Assembly: GCA_022828105.1 (NCBI GenBank) | Contig: JAJEJC010000007.1 | Location: 454,885 to 518,884 of the forward strand | Reading direction: 5' to 3' | DNA length: 64,000 bases | Source of the DNA: Dehalococcoidia bacterium | Lineage (GTDB): Bacteria; Chloroflexota; Dehalococcoidia; Bin125 | In this document: positions 29,001 to 37,357 of the stretch, one piece after another | Layout: the number at the start of each line of letters is the position of its first letter | How positions within the stretch are numbered: the first letter of the stretch is position 1 | Program-made: the position numbers and the translations under genes | Notes under the pieces: generated by a model | Seen by the model: only the letters and a program-made list of their open reading frames with translations | Databases searched by the model: none | Told to the model about the DNA's origin: nothing

Positions 29001-32000
29001 GATCGAACACCAACGAAAGCGAAGTGTCGTCCAGCGTCGCCGATTCCGGCGATGGGGCGGTCTTGGTCAGATTCTTGAGCTGGTAGTTGTTGATCTGAGC
29101 GCGTCGTTCGCCGTCCTCATCTTCTCGAATCCGAATCGTTCCGGTCGATGGAAAGTACCTGACGAGCACAGTGTCCAGCTCATCGACCGCTTTCGACAGC
29201 GCTATCACGATCTTGCCGACGCCAGCCGGGCCGTCGTTCGACACCTGAATAGAGTCGACGCTGATGTTGCTGTCGATCCCCGACACAGTGAAATGGTCGG
29301 TCGGATAGCCGTCCCTAAAGCGCGTGTCGTCGAAGATGTCCTGATCGAGGGTGATCACGATCATGTCGTCCTTGACTGTCCCCGCCGCGGGTTCCGGCGC
29401 CGTATCCGTCTGGTTGTCCAGCGAGAGGTTGAACGAGGCCGAACGCTTCCCACCTGGATCAGCGAGCCCACCGCTGCTCGGCTGGACGTAACTGAGCGTT
29501 GCCATCTCGTCTTCGACCAACGACCGTGTGAGCGTCACCGTCAATCCGTCGTCGCCGTCGTATGACACCGCGGACACGCCCGCCGTTGGGTCAGCGCTGA
29601 CACCAAAGTCCGTTGCAGCCAGTGCAGAATCGCTGTCGATCGTCTGGTCGAAGACGAGCGAGATGGTCTCCTCGTTCGCGGTCGCCGACTGCACCTGGGG
29701 CGCAACATCGGTCTGATTGGTGACTGTTTCGGAGAACGAAGCCACCGTTGCAGCATCAGAGGTTGCGAGCGGCGACTCCGTTGGCGCGGTGTACGTCAGT
29801 GTGTACCCAGCACCCTCGGACAGCGCCATCGCGAGGCCAAGGCTCACGCTCATCGCGCTCACGTTCACCGAGTCAATAGACGGCCCGTCCTCTCCCAGCG
29901 AAAACGCCGACGCATCCGGCGTGGAATCGGTGTCCAGCTCCAGTGAAAAGGTGATTTCGATCTTGCGCTCATTGGCCGCAACCGAGCGGATCAACGGCAC
30001 CGGCGTCTCGTTGGTCACCCCCAGCGACGCGAACGACTCGGCGAACAGCGCCTGCCCGGAACGCTTGATCCCGTCGGTTTGGGGCTTGGTGTAGCCGACC
30101 GTGATCGCGTCGTCGTGGACGACGGCGGCGCTGAGCGCAAGCGTGACGGTCGATTCAGCGATCGAGACCGAGCTGACAGTTGCAGTGGCGCCGGACAGGC
30201 TGAACGCCGAGGCCGAAGGTTTGGACATGGTGTCGAGCGCCCGGTCGAAGCTGATCGCGAGCGTCGACCCATTGACCGTCGCCCCCGTCGGTCGCGGCAA
30301 GCCGTCGGCGCCGTTCGTCACCGACTGTGCCGACCATGAGTCAACCAGGTGTCCGCCGCTCAGGGACTGGAGTTTGCCATCCATGGCTCCGGTGGGCTGT
30401 GTGTATGCGACGGTGATCGTCTCGCCGAGATCCGCCTTCGGCGAGAGCGTCAGCGCGACCGTCGAGCCGTCGACCGATACGCCGCTCACCGCCGCGGTCC
30501 CGCCCGCGAGCGTGAACGCCGACGACTCGGGTACTCCCGCCGAGGTCTCCAGCAGCGCCTTGCTCATCGTGATCGAGAGCGTGTCGCCAGCGGCGTTGAT
30601 CGCGGCCGAGACGAATGTGGGCGTCGGATCTGGCGTCGCATTCGTCACTTCCAGCGAGCTGAACGACGCGGTGAACAGTGCCTGCCCGGAGCGCTTGATT
30701 CCGCCGGTTTCGGGCTTGGTGTAGCTGACGACGATCGTTTCGTCGTGGGCGACGGCGGCACTGAGTGCCAGGCTGACGGTTGAGCCTGCAATCGAGACCG
30801 AGCTAACAGTCGCAGTGGCGCCAGTCGGGCTGAACGTCGAAGCCGTCGGCGTGGAAGCGGTGTCCAGTGCCCGGTCGAAGGTGATCGTCAGAGTCGATCT
30901 GTTGACTGTTGCCCCTGTCGGTCGCGGCACGCCGTCAGCGTCGTTGGTCACCGACTGCGCGGACCACGAGTCGACCAGGTGCCCGCCGCTCAGGGACTGG
31001 AGCTTGCCGTCTTCGGCAGCGGTGGGCTGGGTGTAGGCGATGGTGGTCGTCTCGCCGACATCCGCCTTCGGAGAGAGCGCCAGCGAGACCGTCTTGCCCT
31101 TCACGGACACGCCGCTCACCGCCGCGTTTCCGCCCGAGTGCGTGAACGCCGACGCCCCAGGCACACCCGTCGAGGTCGCGAGCAGCGCCTTGCTCATCGT
31201 GATCGTGAGCGTGTCGCCTGCGGCATTGATCGCTGCCGAAACGAACGTGGGCGTCGGATCGACCGTTGCATTGGTCACTTCCAGCGAGCTGAACGACGCG
31301 GAAAACAGCGCCTGCCCGGAGCGCTTGATTCCGCCGATTTCGGGCTTTGTGTAGCTGACGACGATCGTGTCGTCGTGGGCGACGGCGGCACTGAGTGCCA
31401 GGCTGACGGTTGAACCTGCAATCGAGACCGAACTGACAGTCGCAGTGGCGCCAGTCAGGCTGAACGCCGATGCCGCTGGCGTCGACATGTTGTCCAGGGT
31501 CCGATCGAAGCGAACTGCGAGGGACGAGCCGTTGACTGTCGCTCCAGTCGGTCGCGGCACGCCATCTGCGCCGTTGGTGACCGACTGCGCAGTCCACGAG
31601 TCGACCAAGTGCCCGCCGCTCAGGGACTGCAACTTGCCATCCGTGGCGCCGGTCGGCTGCGTGTAGGCGACTGTGATCGTCTCGCCGACATCTGCCTTCG
31701 GAGACAGCGTCAGCGCAACAGTCGCGCCCTTGACCGACACACCGCTCACCGCCGCAGTCCCGCCCGCAAGCGTGAACGCCGACGCCCCAGGCACACCCGT
31801 CGAGGTCGCGAGCAGCGCCTTGCTCATCGTGATCGAAAGCGTGTCGCCGGCCGCGTTGATCGCTGCCGAGACGAACGTGGGCAAGTTGCTTGGCGTGTTG
31901 TTGGTCACTACCTGATTGCTGAAGCTGTCGGCGTCGCGATTGTTGCGGGCTTCGATCCTCGGCGACTCTTCGGGCTTCGCGTATGTGACGGTCAAAGAGT

Positions 32001-33252
32001 CGCTCGGCAACACCGCCGCCGACAACGTCAGTGTGACCACACTGCCGCTGAAGCTGATTGCGCTGACGCTTACATCCTCCACGCCGCCAACGGTCAATGC
32101 CGACGCAGGGGCGACGCTCTTGAGTGGCATGTCGAACGTGATCGTGAGCGTGTTGCCATTGACGGCCGCGCTATCGACCACCGGTTTGGTCGTCGGGGTC
32201 GAGCTGACAACTGATTGACTAGTGAAGTCTGCTGCCTGTTTTGCGCCGTCGGCCTGCTGCAATGGCGAGTCACTGGGAGGCGTGTACGAGAGTTGAAACC
32301 CAGGATCCAGGTTGCCTCGGATTACTTCCGATACGGTCAGCGAGACCGTACTGCCCGACACGGCAACCGAGTTAATCGCCAACTCGTAGGGCTTGTCGCT
32401 GATTGTGAAGGACGACTTGTCGGGCACGCTGTCTTCGTCGAGCGCTTCCGAGTAGGTCAACGTGATCACGTCCCACAGCGCAGTGGCCGAGTCCAGTTCG
32501 GGCGGGCTGTCGACGCGGTTGGTCACGTCGCGAGCGGTCCAACTCTGGACAAGCTGCTCGCCTTGATCCGCATCCTGGGGCGGATCTCCGTCGTCGGCAT
32601 CGCTGCGGTCGTATGCAACGGTGACGCTGTCTCCCTCACTGATCGGTGTGCTGCCGAACTGAATCTCCAGCCGCTTGGGATTGCTGGATGTGATGAAGAC
32701 ATCGTTGATAGGCTCTGAGCTTCCGTCGATGTTGGCGGTATAGGCCGCGATCGTCAGCCAACCGTTCTCTCCTGTTGCGACGGCTTCGCAGAAGGTCACG
32801 TAGACGAACCGGCCGGTGGTGTCGGTCTCGATCGACTCGATCTGGGGCGCGTTGTCTGTCCGGTTGGTCACCGCGAGGTTGGCGAAGTCCTGGAGTTCGG
32901 TCCCCGCAGCAGTGATCGTCGATTCGGCCCGCTCGTAGCTCACCGTGATTGGCGTGGAATCGCAGTCCGGGTCCCCAACCGCTTCCGCAAGCGACAACGT
33001 GATTGTGGTTCCGTCGACGCTAGCCGAATCGATGGACAGCGCCGCCTCGCCCGCAGTCGCCGTGAAATCCGACTCTTCGGCCTCGCTGGACGCGTCCACC
33101 GCCGCCGACAGCGTGATTGTCAGCGTGTCTCCGTCGACGCCGGCCGACGACGCGGTCAGCGCGGCCTGCGTCTCCACCAGCTCGGTCAGCAGGTAGAGAA
33201 CCGAAAACGACGCCAGCAGCGCCGCGGTAACCAGAATCGTCGGACGACACAC
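26014..33252 (-). CDS. Giant SwmB-type repeat surface protein (2412 residues)
   Basis: A secreted or surface protein of 2412 residues. GTG start at 33252, hydrophobic N-terminal signal (residues 5-22). It consists almost wholly of about 21 SwmB/Ig-like beta domains of 90-105 residues. Each begins near 'xxSAxVNGxTLTITFDxALD' and ends near 'SFxxxxVTNxT', often with VxYTxP in the middle. Such repeats are known from the cyanobacterial swimming/surface protein SwmB and large adhesins. The C-terminal 160 residues are not of this repeat (includes GDGVQTVMVGGLRLSVQLP). No LPxTG, dockerin or clear C-terminal membrane anchor is seen. Probable adhesin, surface coat or matrix protein. Confidence 0.85.
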   Translation of the reverse strand: MCRPTILVTAALLASFSVLYLLTELVETQAALTASSAGVDGDTLTITLSAAVDASSEAEESDFTATAGEAALSIDSASVDGTTITLSLAEAVGDPDCDSTPITVSYERAESTITAAGTELQDFANLAVTNRTDNAPQIESIETDTTGRFVYVTFCEAVATGENGWLTIAAYTANIDGSSEPINDVFITSSNPKRLEIQFGSTPISEGDSVTVAYDRSDADDGDPPQDADQGEQLVQSWTARDVTNRVDSPPELDSATALWDVITLTYSEALDEDSVPDKSSFTISDKPYELAINSVAVSGSTVSLTVSEVIRGNLDPGFQLSYTPPSDSPLQQADGAKQAADFTSQSVVSSTPTTKPVVDSAAVNGNTLTITFDMPLKSVAPASALTVGGVEDVSVSAISFSGSVVTLTLSAAVLPSDSLTVTYAKPEESPRIEARNNRDADSFSNQVVTNNTPSNLPTFVSAAINAAGDTLSITMSKALLATSTGVPGASAFTLAGGTAAVSGVSVKGATVALTLSPKADVGETITVAYTQPTGATDGKLQSLSGGHLVDSWTAQSVTNGADGVPRPTGATVNGSSLAVRFDRTLDNMSTPAASAFSLTGATATVSSVSIAGSTVSLALSAAVAHDDTIVVSYTKPEIGGIKRSGQALFSASFSSLEVTNATVDPTPTFVSAAINAAGDTLTITMSKALLATSTGVPGASAFTHSGGNAAVSGVSVKGKTVSLALSPKADVGETTTIAYTQPTAAEDGKLQSLSGGHLVDSWSAQSVTNDADGVPRPTGATVNRSTLTITFDRALDTASTPTASTFSPTGATATVSSVSIAGSTVSLALSAAVAHDETIVVSYTKPETGGIKRSGQALFTASFSSLEVTNATPDPTPTFVSAAINAAGDTLSITMSKALLETSAGVPESSAFTLAGGTAAVSGVSVDGSTVALTLSPKADLGETITVAYTQPTGAMDGKLQSLSGGHLVDSWSAQSVTNGADGLPRPTGATVNGSTLAISFDRALDTMSKPSASAFSLSGATATVSSVSIAESTVTLALSAAVVHDDAITVGYTKPQTDGIKRSGQALFAESFASLGVTNETPVPLIRSVAANERKIEITFSLELDTDSTPDASAFSLGEDGPSIDSVNVSAMSVSLGLAMALSEGAGYTLTYTAPTESPLATSDAATVASFSETVTNQTDVAPQVQSATANEETISLVFDQTIDSDSALAATDFGVSADPTAGVSAVSYDGDDGLTVTLTRSLVEDEMATLSYVQPSSGGLADPGGKRSASFNLSLDNQTDTAPEPAAGTVKDDMIVITLDQDIFDDTRFRDGYPTDHFTVSGIDSNISVDSIQVSNDGPAGVGKIVIALSKAVDELDTVLVRYFPSTGTIRIREDEDGERRAQINNYQLKNLTKTAPSPESATLDDTSLSLVFDRALDEDVSVKAAWFTVESGNLKVETASVAGSTVTLGVTPSATEDADYELTYSAPDVGGLASASGVLALGFTKSVGNATDYAPFPVSASADASGSVPGANRVVLRFDQRLDPTGSLDSSWFAFTPALEIKAVTVDSDRSEGDQLLIEFTAEHWIREGATAELSYTQPESGGLRDDDGDPEQQGDGNRVATFSIDITNNVDVAPQLTSAGVNRDLILIEFDQTLDSDDDYVPPPNCEWLEANVAGFDCTAANNPTWFTVERTLSGAASSEVASIAEVEVSGNTVTLRLDERTSRGDTVKLSYQVQSVDGAKWNLRDTSLPENVVASFASISVTNVTAAAPTGKTFDRAEPSKIVVAFDGALREDANLSSDPLRVTTDQEMVAVKQVRAERQSLTVDLQRSVPECAALALAYSPNENAWLDDDDRPIVGFRFALENLIDQTLGLVCVESDHGALELTLVAGTRLTDQGWSLQVNGESRALTVDQGAGMIRLVPDAAVCIGDSLTIAWLPSDGSPTISLERAVERAAPCAVSAVAVTDRLELTFDQPLDPSLPSASEFAITANGRVTEVQGIEGRVLTLQLESPGIDADAETTLTYSGTSLQGGGLTVGSLSVPIVNQTEPPKFTTGFGLDDLVILNFDQPLLQRTVAAAWFSLVGPDLEVEIASVTISGSSVQLQLKHSLPDDLDLFGVVYILQGRNGLAGLSGVLVTSGGFVVQNYTETAPLAISATVNAREVVLVLNQQIGAIDAPAADFVVLAGHREIGVSGLEWADETITLTLMEAVTSLDATRLRYSPGSGGMVRDRSGLPLAVFDMSAENLTPSPRTDELLVEQARLRASGGTTSFERELSRAFASADGARFGAAPGDGVQTVMVGGLRLSVQLPDSLKDATGISVSRLSNAGRLMRLLEQVPPACADGSAGNQVSGWLLELQDPNGAPRAQGVEVSLAGLEAARLLGGCVLDLIAGSWQQMPTDGKVAAPSLIVTGATSAFTRWVRRLLGA
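30000..31890 (-). repeat. Three tandem 630-bp repeat units inside the giant gene
   Basis: Three near-identical 630-bp units, each coding for 210 residues (two SwmB domains). The landmark CCGCCGCTCAGGGACTG occurs in each unit, with its ten-base blocks at 30351, 30981 and 31611, exactly 630 bp apart. Protein units start TFVSAAINAAGDTL and contain RPTGATVN. The high DNA identity implies recent duplication or gene conversion and likely length variation between strains. Confidence 0.85.
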
Positions 33253-33330
33253 CCGACGATGTTATGGACGGCACACGCTTCGATCACTAAATTGCAAAAC
33301 AGTCACAATCCACCGCTTCACGTGCGATCT

Positions 33331-34131
33331 TTAGTGTCCACTCCACTCCGGGGGACGCTTCTCGACGAAGGCGCGCGGGCCCTCCTTGGCGTCCTCGGAG
33401 TTGAGCACCGTGCGGCTGACCCACTGGCCGACCCGGTAGGACTCGTCGATCTGCAGTTGCCGCCACTGCTGGGCCATGAACTTGGTGCCCTCGACGGCCA
33501 GCGGCGTGTTGGCCGCAATCATCTCGGCGATCTCGACCGCCCGCGGCAGCAGCGCCTCCGGCTCCAGGATTTCCCGGATCACACCCATCCGCAGCGCTTC
33601 CTCCGGCGAGACTCGGTCGGCGGTCAGCATGATGTACAGCGCGTCGCCGATCGGCAGCATCCGCGCCAGGTGGTGGATCGCATAGCCGGGCAGGATCCCG
33701 CGCTGCACTTCGAACAGGCCGAAGTAGGCCTCCGACGAGGCGATGCGGATGTCACAGTCCAATGCCCGTTCGAGGCCGCCGGCGATGCAGAGCCCGTTGA
33801 TCGCGGCAATGAACGGCTTGCGCGCCCGCGAAAACGGCATCGACTCCTTGAAGTCGTAGCCCATCGTGTCGCGCTGACCCTCGCGCGCCTGGTTCTGCTC
33901 GTTCATCTCTTTGAGGTCGGCCCCTGCCGAAAACGCACGCCCGGCGCCGGTCAGGATGCCCACCCGCATCTCCGGGTCGGCCTCCATATCGGCCACCGCT
34001 TCACGCGTCAGCCGCCGCAGATCGCCGCCCAGCGCATTCAGCCGGTGCGGCCGGTTCATCGTCAGGATCGCGTAGTGGTCGAACTTCTCGTAGATCAGAT
34101 CCGGGCCACTGCCCGCCTCGTGGTCAGCCAT
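33331..34131 (-). CDS. Enoyl-CoA hydratase/isomerase (crotonase) family protein
   Basis: A 266-residue crotonase-fold enzyme. It shows LTMNRPHRLNALGGDL, the oxyanion-hole segment AGRAFSAGADLKEM, the second oxyanion loop NGLCIAGGLERALDCDIRI with a Glu in GGLE, and FGLFEVQRGILPG with a Glu in FEV. The acidic residues are consistent with hydratase or isomerase activity on a CoA thioester, but the exact reaction cannot be assigned. It begins 10 nt after the SDR gene stop, so they probably form an operon. Confidence 0.9.
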   Translation of the reverse strand: MADHEAGSGPDLIYEKFDHYAILTMNRPHRLNALGGDLRRLTREAVADMEADPEMRVGILTGAGRAFSAGADLKEMNEQNQAREGQRDTMGYDFKESMPFSRARKPFIAAINGLCIAGGLERALDCDIRIASSEAYFGLFEVQRGILPGYAIHHLARMLPIGDALYIMLTADRVSPEEALRMGVIREILEPEALLPRAVEIAEMIAANTPLAVEGTKFMAQQWRQLQIDESYRVGQWVSRTVLNSEDAKEGPRAFVEKRPPEWSGH

Positions 34132-34141
34132 CAGCCGCTCC

Positions 34142-34927
34142 CTACAGGTCCGCGAGAATGTCGCGCATCTCTCGATCGTCGACGATGTTGCCGGTGTACG
34201 TCGCCGGTTGACTCGCGATCCAGACGCTGGCCCTGGCCATCCAGTCCGCCGACTCGAAGTCGGTCTGCGGATTGTCCGGCGTGGTCAGCGCGTACCAGTG
34301 GCCCGGCGTCTTGATCAGATACCTCAAGGTGAGCACATTGCAGGCGATCTGGTACTGCTGCAGCTCCATCGCCCACCCCTGCGTGATCCGCTCCAGCCCC
34401 GCCTTGACCATGCCGTAGAACTGCCCGCCCTCTCGTACGTCGTCGTAGGGTCCGGGACCGGGAAAATCAGCCGCGCCCGAAGAGATGTTGATGATGTCGC
34501 CACCCGACTCCTTCATGTGCTCGATGGCGCACTTGGCCAGCAGCACCGGTCCGCGCAGATCGAGCTGCCAGATCAAGTCGATGTGTCGGTCCTGGACCGA
34601 TTCCAGCGTGCCCGGCACGAGCACCGCCGCATTGTTGATCAGGATGTCGAGACCTCCGAGCTCGGAAGCCGTCGTGTCGATCGCGCGGACAATCGACTCC
34701 GGATCGCGAACATCGAGCCGGATCGGGACGGCGTGGCCTCCGTCCTGCCGAATCTCCTCGGCCACAGTACGGATCGTGCCCGGCAGGCGAGGGTCGGGCG
34801 AGGCTTCATCCGAGCGCGCCGCTACCGCCACCGCTGCGCCGTGCGCCGCCAGTCCACGCGCGATATCGGCTCCGATCCCGCGACTGGAACCGGTGACCAG
34901 CGCCTTCCGACCGTCGAGCAGTCCCAT
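34142..34927 (-). CDS. SDR family NAD(P)-dependent oxidoreductase
   Basis: A 261-residue classical short-chain dehydrogenase. The cofactor motif TGSSRGIGADIARGL lies near residue 12, NNAAVL near residue 88, the catalytic Ser in INISSGAA, and Tyr/Lys in FYGMVKAGLE (YxxxK). A short insertion (GPGPYDDVREGG) precedes the Tyr. Substrate unknown; placed directly upstream of the crotonase in an acyl-CoA type context. Confidence 0.9.
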   Translation of the reverse strand: MGLLDGRKALVTGSSRGIGADIARGLAAHGAAVAVAARSDEASPDPRLPGTIRTVAEEIRQDGGHAVPIRLDVRDPESIVRAIDTTASELGGLDILINNAAVLVPGTLESVQDRHIDLIWQLDLRGPVLLAKCAIEHMKESGGDIINISSGAADFPGPGPYDDVREGGQFYGMVKAGLERITQGWAMELQQYQIACNVLTLRYLIKTPGHWYALTTPDNPQTDFESADWMARASVWIASQPATYTGNIVDDREMRDILADL

Positions 34928-35004
34928 GAGATCACACCTTCCTGAGCGTCTGGATTCAGCGCCGTCAGTCTAGTCGCCGCTCATCCCGGCGATACCATGC
35001 GCCC

Positions 35005-35718
35005 ATGGCGACGGCTCAAACACTGATCGTGGCGCGAATGCGCTCGTTGCTGGGCGGCATGTTCGTCATGGGGGCCGACGATCGACGCCGAGACGAGCGC
35101 CCGGCACACGCGGTCAACCTCCCCCCGTTCCGCGCCGCCGAGCGTCCGGTCACGAACGAGCAGTACGCCGCGTTCGTCGAACAAGCCGACGCAGCGCCGC
35201 CGCCATTCTGGTCTCAGGAACACTTCCGCATTCCCGACGCGCCGGTCGTCGGCACCTCATGGCACGACGCTGTTGCCTACTGCGAGTGGTTGTCTGGGCA
35301 GATCGGCATGCACTTCCGACTCCCGACCGAGGCCGAGCGGGAGTACGCCGCCCGCGGAGGGCTCGACGGCGCCGACTGGCCCGAGCCGACGGACGCGTGG
35401 CCGGACGACCCAGCCCGCGCCGAGGTCGCCGCGGCAGAGCACCCCCACGTCCCGCTCGACGCCTGCCGCAACGGCTTTGGCCTCTACTGCATGGCAGACA
35501 ACGTGCATGAGTGGTGCTCCGACTGGTACGACCGCAACTACTACGCCCGCTCGCTGGAGACCGACCCGACCGGACCGTCCGAGGGTGTGCGCCGTGCCAG
35601 CCGCGGCGGCTCCTGGCGTCACCGGATCAAGTTCACCCGCGTCAGCGCGCGCTCGAGCCTCTCGCCGAGCTACCGCTACAACGACTACGGCTTCCGCATC
35701 TACGCCGATGCCGAGTGA
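35005..35718 (+). CDS. SUMF1/FGE-sulfatase domain protein lacking the catalytic cysteines
   Basis: A 237-residue protein made of one formylglycine-generating-enzyme-type domain: GGMFVMGAD, RPVTNEQYAAFV, VVGTSWHDAVAYCEWLS, FRLPTEAEREYAARGG, GLYCMADNVHEWCSDWY and SRGGSW. In aerobic FGEs the two catalytic Cys follow RGGSW; here that stretch reads RGGSWRHRIKFTRVSAR with no Cys. It therefore probably does not activate sulfatases. Related domains occur in EgtB-like and other oxygenase or scaffolding proteins. The MetE-like gene begins 23 nt after the stop. Confidence 0.85.
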   Translation: MATAQTLIVARMRSLLGGMFVMGADDRRRDERPAHAVNLPPFRAAERPVTNEQYAAFVEQADAAPPPFWSQEHFRIPDAPVVGTSWHDAVAYCEWLSGQIGMHFRLPTEAEREYAARGGLDGADWPEPTDAWPDDPARAEVAAAEHPHVPLDACRNGFGLYCMADNVHEWCSDWYDRNYYARSLETDPTGPSEGVRRASRGGSWRHRIKFTRVSARSSLSPSYRYNDYGFRIYADAE

Positions 35719-35741
35719 GTCGAGTGAGTCAGGAGCGCCTC

Positions 35742-36749
35742 ATGGCCATCCGCACCACCGTCGTCGGCTCCTGGCCGATCCCGTTCGGTCAGCGCCTGGA
35801 GTTGAAGCGCTACTACGCAGGCGAACTCTCGGACGAGGAAGCGAGCGGCGTGCTCACGGCCGCGGCGCGGATCGCGATGGACGAACAGATCGCCTGCGGG
35901 CTCGATCAGTTCATGGGTGGCGAGGTCTTCGCGCCCGATTTCCTGCATCACATCCCGCCGCGCCTGGCGGGACTCCAGACGCTTGCCCCGCGCGTCACCT
36001 CGCAGGGACAGCAGGGTGTCGGACGCTACCGCGTAATCGGCAAGGTGACTGCGCCGCGCGGCACCGGACACGCCAAGGCCTGGCGCCGGGAGCGCGCGAT
36101 CGAACCGCGCCTCGACAAGGCCTCCGTACCGTCTCCACTAACGATCGGCGGCGGCTTCGTCAGCGACGGGGACACAGGCGAGTCCGGACACCTCAACGAC
36201 TTGATCGAGGTGGTCCAGGACGAGATCGGCGACATGGTCGACAATGGCCTCAAAGAGATCCAACTCGACGCACCAGGCGAAGCGGTCAACCTCGTCTCCG
36301 AGCGCCAGACCGCAGACTCGTTGTTCTCGTTGGTCAAGGAGCCGCTCGAGCCGGCAGCCAGCATCACGCGGACGATCCATTTCTGCCTCGGCGATATCGC
36401 CCGAAGGCCGTCGATCGAGGTGCAGAATCTGCGCGCGCTGATCCCCTTCATCCAACGGCTCGACGGCATCGTCGACCGCGTCCACGTCGAATGCTCCTAC
36501 TCGGGGCAGTGGGAAGAACATGCTCTGCTGGCCGAACTGCCGGACAGCATGCAGATCATCGCCGGGATTGCCGATGTGAAATCAAGACCCGCTCCGGTCA
36601 GCGAACTACGCGAGAAGATCGAACAGCTCGCGGAGGTCATCCCGCCCGAGCGCCTGCTCGTGTCCACCAGTTGCGGCGTCGGCCGCGTCCCACACGACGA
36701 AGCCATCCGCCTGATGCGCAACCTGGTCAAAGCGGCGGCGCTGGACTAG
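35742..36749 (+). CDS. Cobalamin-independent methionine synthase-like protein (MetE C-terminal domain family)
   Basis: A 335-residue UROD/MetE-barrel protein. The ATG at 35742 with AGGAGCG upstream gives the family start RTTVVGSWPIP. Other blocks: LDQFMGGEVFAPDF, GKVTAPRG, IQLDAPGEAV, RVHVECSYSGQW and VSTSCGVGR, whose Cys is a likely zinc ligand. Standalone C-terminal-type MetE proteins include archaeal core methionine synthases and enzymes that demethylate other substrates; the methyl donor here is unknown. Downstream of the SUMF1-domain gene, likely cotranscribed. Confidence 0.85.
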   Translation: MAIRTTVVGSWPIPFGQRLELKRYYAGELSDEEASGVLTAAARIAMDEQIACGLDQFMGGEVFAPDFLHHIPPRLAGLQTLAPRVTSQGQQGVGRYRVIGKVTAPRGTGHAKAWRRERAIEPRLDKASVPSPLTIGGGFVSDGDTGESGHLNDLIEVVQDEIGDMVDNGLKEIQLDAPGEAVNLVSERQTADSLFSLVKEPLEPAASITRTIHFCLGDIARRPSIEVQNLRALIPFIQRLDGIVDRVHVECSYSGQWEEHALLAELPDSMQIIAGIADVKSRPAPVSELREKIEQLAEVIPPERLLVSTSCGVGRVPHDEAIRLMRNLVKAAALD

Positions 36750-36760
36750 CGGCACCCCAA

Positions 36761-37056
36761 GTGCGGCTAGAGTTTCGGTCTCAGCGGCTGAAGAGAGCCT
36801 TTGATGATCCGCGACGCGCGGTGGATTGTGGGGACCCACGGTTGGGCGCCGCTACATAGAACGCTTAGCGCTGGTGGCGCTAGAACCGACATGGGAAGGG
36901 CTGTTCGACATCAGATCGCTCAATCTGCATCCGCTGCACGGCAGACGCCATGGCGAGTTCGCAGTTCGATTGACCGGAGGGTGGCGGTTGATCCTTCGTC
37001 CCGGCGCTGAGCGGGGTCACATCTATATCATTGACGTGGAGGACTACCATGGCTGA
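36761..37056 (+). pseudogene. higB: higB-like toxin gene with a one-base frameshift
   Basis: Type II toxin of the RelE/HigB fold, broken by a frameshift. The GTG at 36761 opens VRLEFRSQRLKRAFDDPRRAVD, the usual HigB start, but this frame stops at 36859. The rest continues from about 36826 in another frame as WGPTVGRRYIERL through LHPLHGRRHGEFAVRLTGGW and ends IIDVEDYHG at 37056. One missing base near 36825-36828 explains the break. Joined, it would be about 98 residues, normal for the family. It precedes and overlaps higA by 8 nt. Either inactivated, a sequencing error, or (less likely) a programmed shift. Confidence 0.75.
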
Positions 37057-37357
37057 GTTCAAGCCGACTCATCTGCCTGGATTTCCGGTGCACCCGGGCC
37101 TATTCCTCAGAGAGGAAATCGAGGCACGAGAATCGAGCGTGGAACAGCTTGCTGAGTTGACGGGACGCTCTGTGGGCGAGTTGCTGGCGGTGGTACATGA
37201 GCGAGCGTTGATCGATGAGAGCCTGGCCGAAGATCTTGGCCGCGCCCTGGGCACCAGTTCGGAAGTCTGGGCAAACAGCACGACGTTGTACCTGTTGACC
37301 CTCGAACGCGACTATCTGCGTGACGGCGCGATCGAGATGATTGCAGCCGCCGACTAG
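37049..37357 (+). CDS. higA: HigA-like antitoxin, XRE-type HTH
   Basis: A 102-residue antitoxin/repressor. ATG at 37049, overlapping the higB end by 8 nt. It shows the VapI/HigA pattern: HPGLFLREEIEARESSVEQL, the helix-turn-helix AELTGRSVGELLAVVH and GRALGTSSEVWANSTTLYLL. HigA normally binds the operon promoter and the toxin. Its frame is intact although the toxin's is not. Confidence 0.85.
   Translation: MAEFKPTHLPGFPVHPGLFLREEIEARESSVEQLAELTGRSVGELLAVVHERALIDESLAEDLGRALGTSSEVWANSTTLYLLTLERDYLRDGAIEMIAAAD

Noticed and set aside
30000-31890. Repeated open frames on the plus strand opposite the giant gene
   Set aside because: They are the mirrored antisense of the 630-bp repeats.
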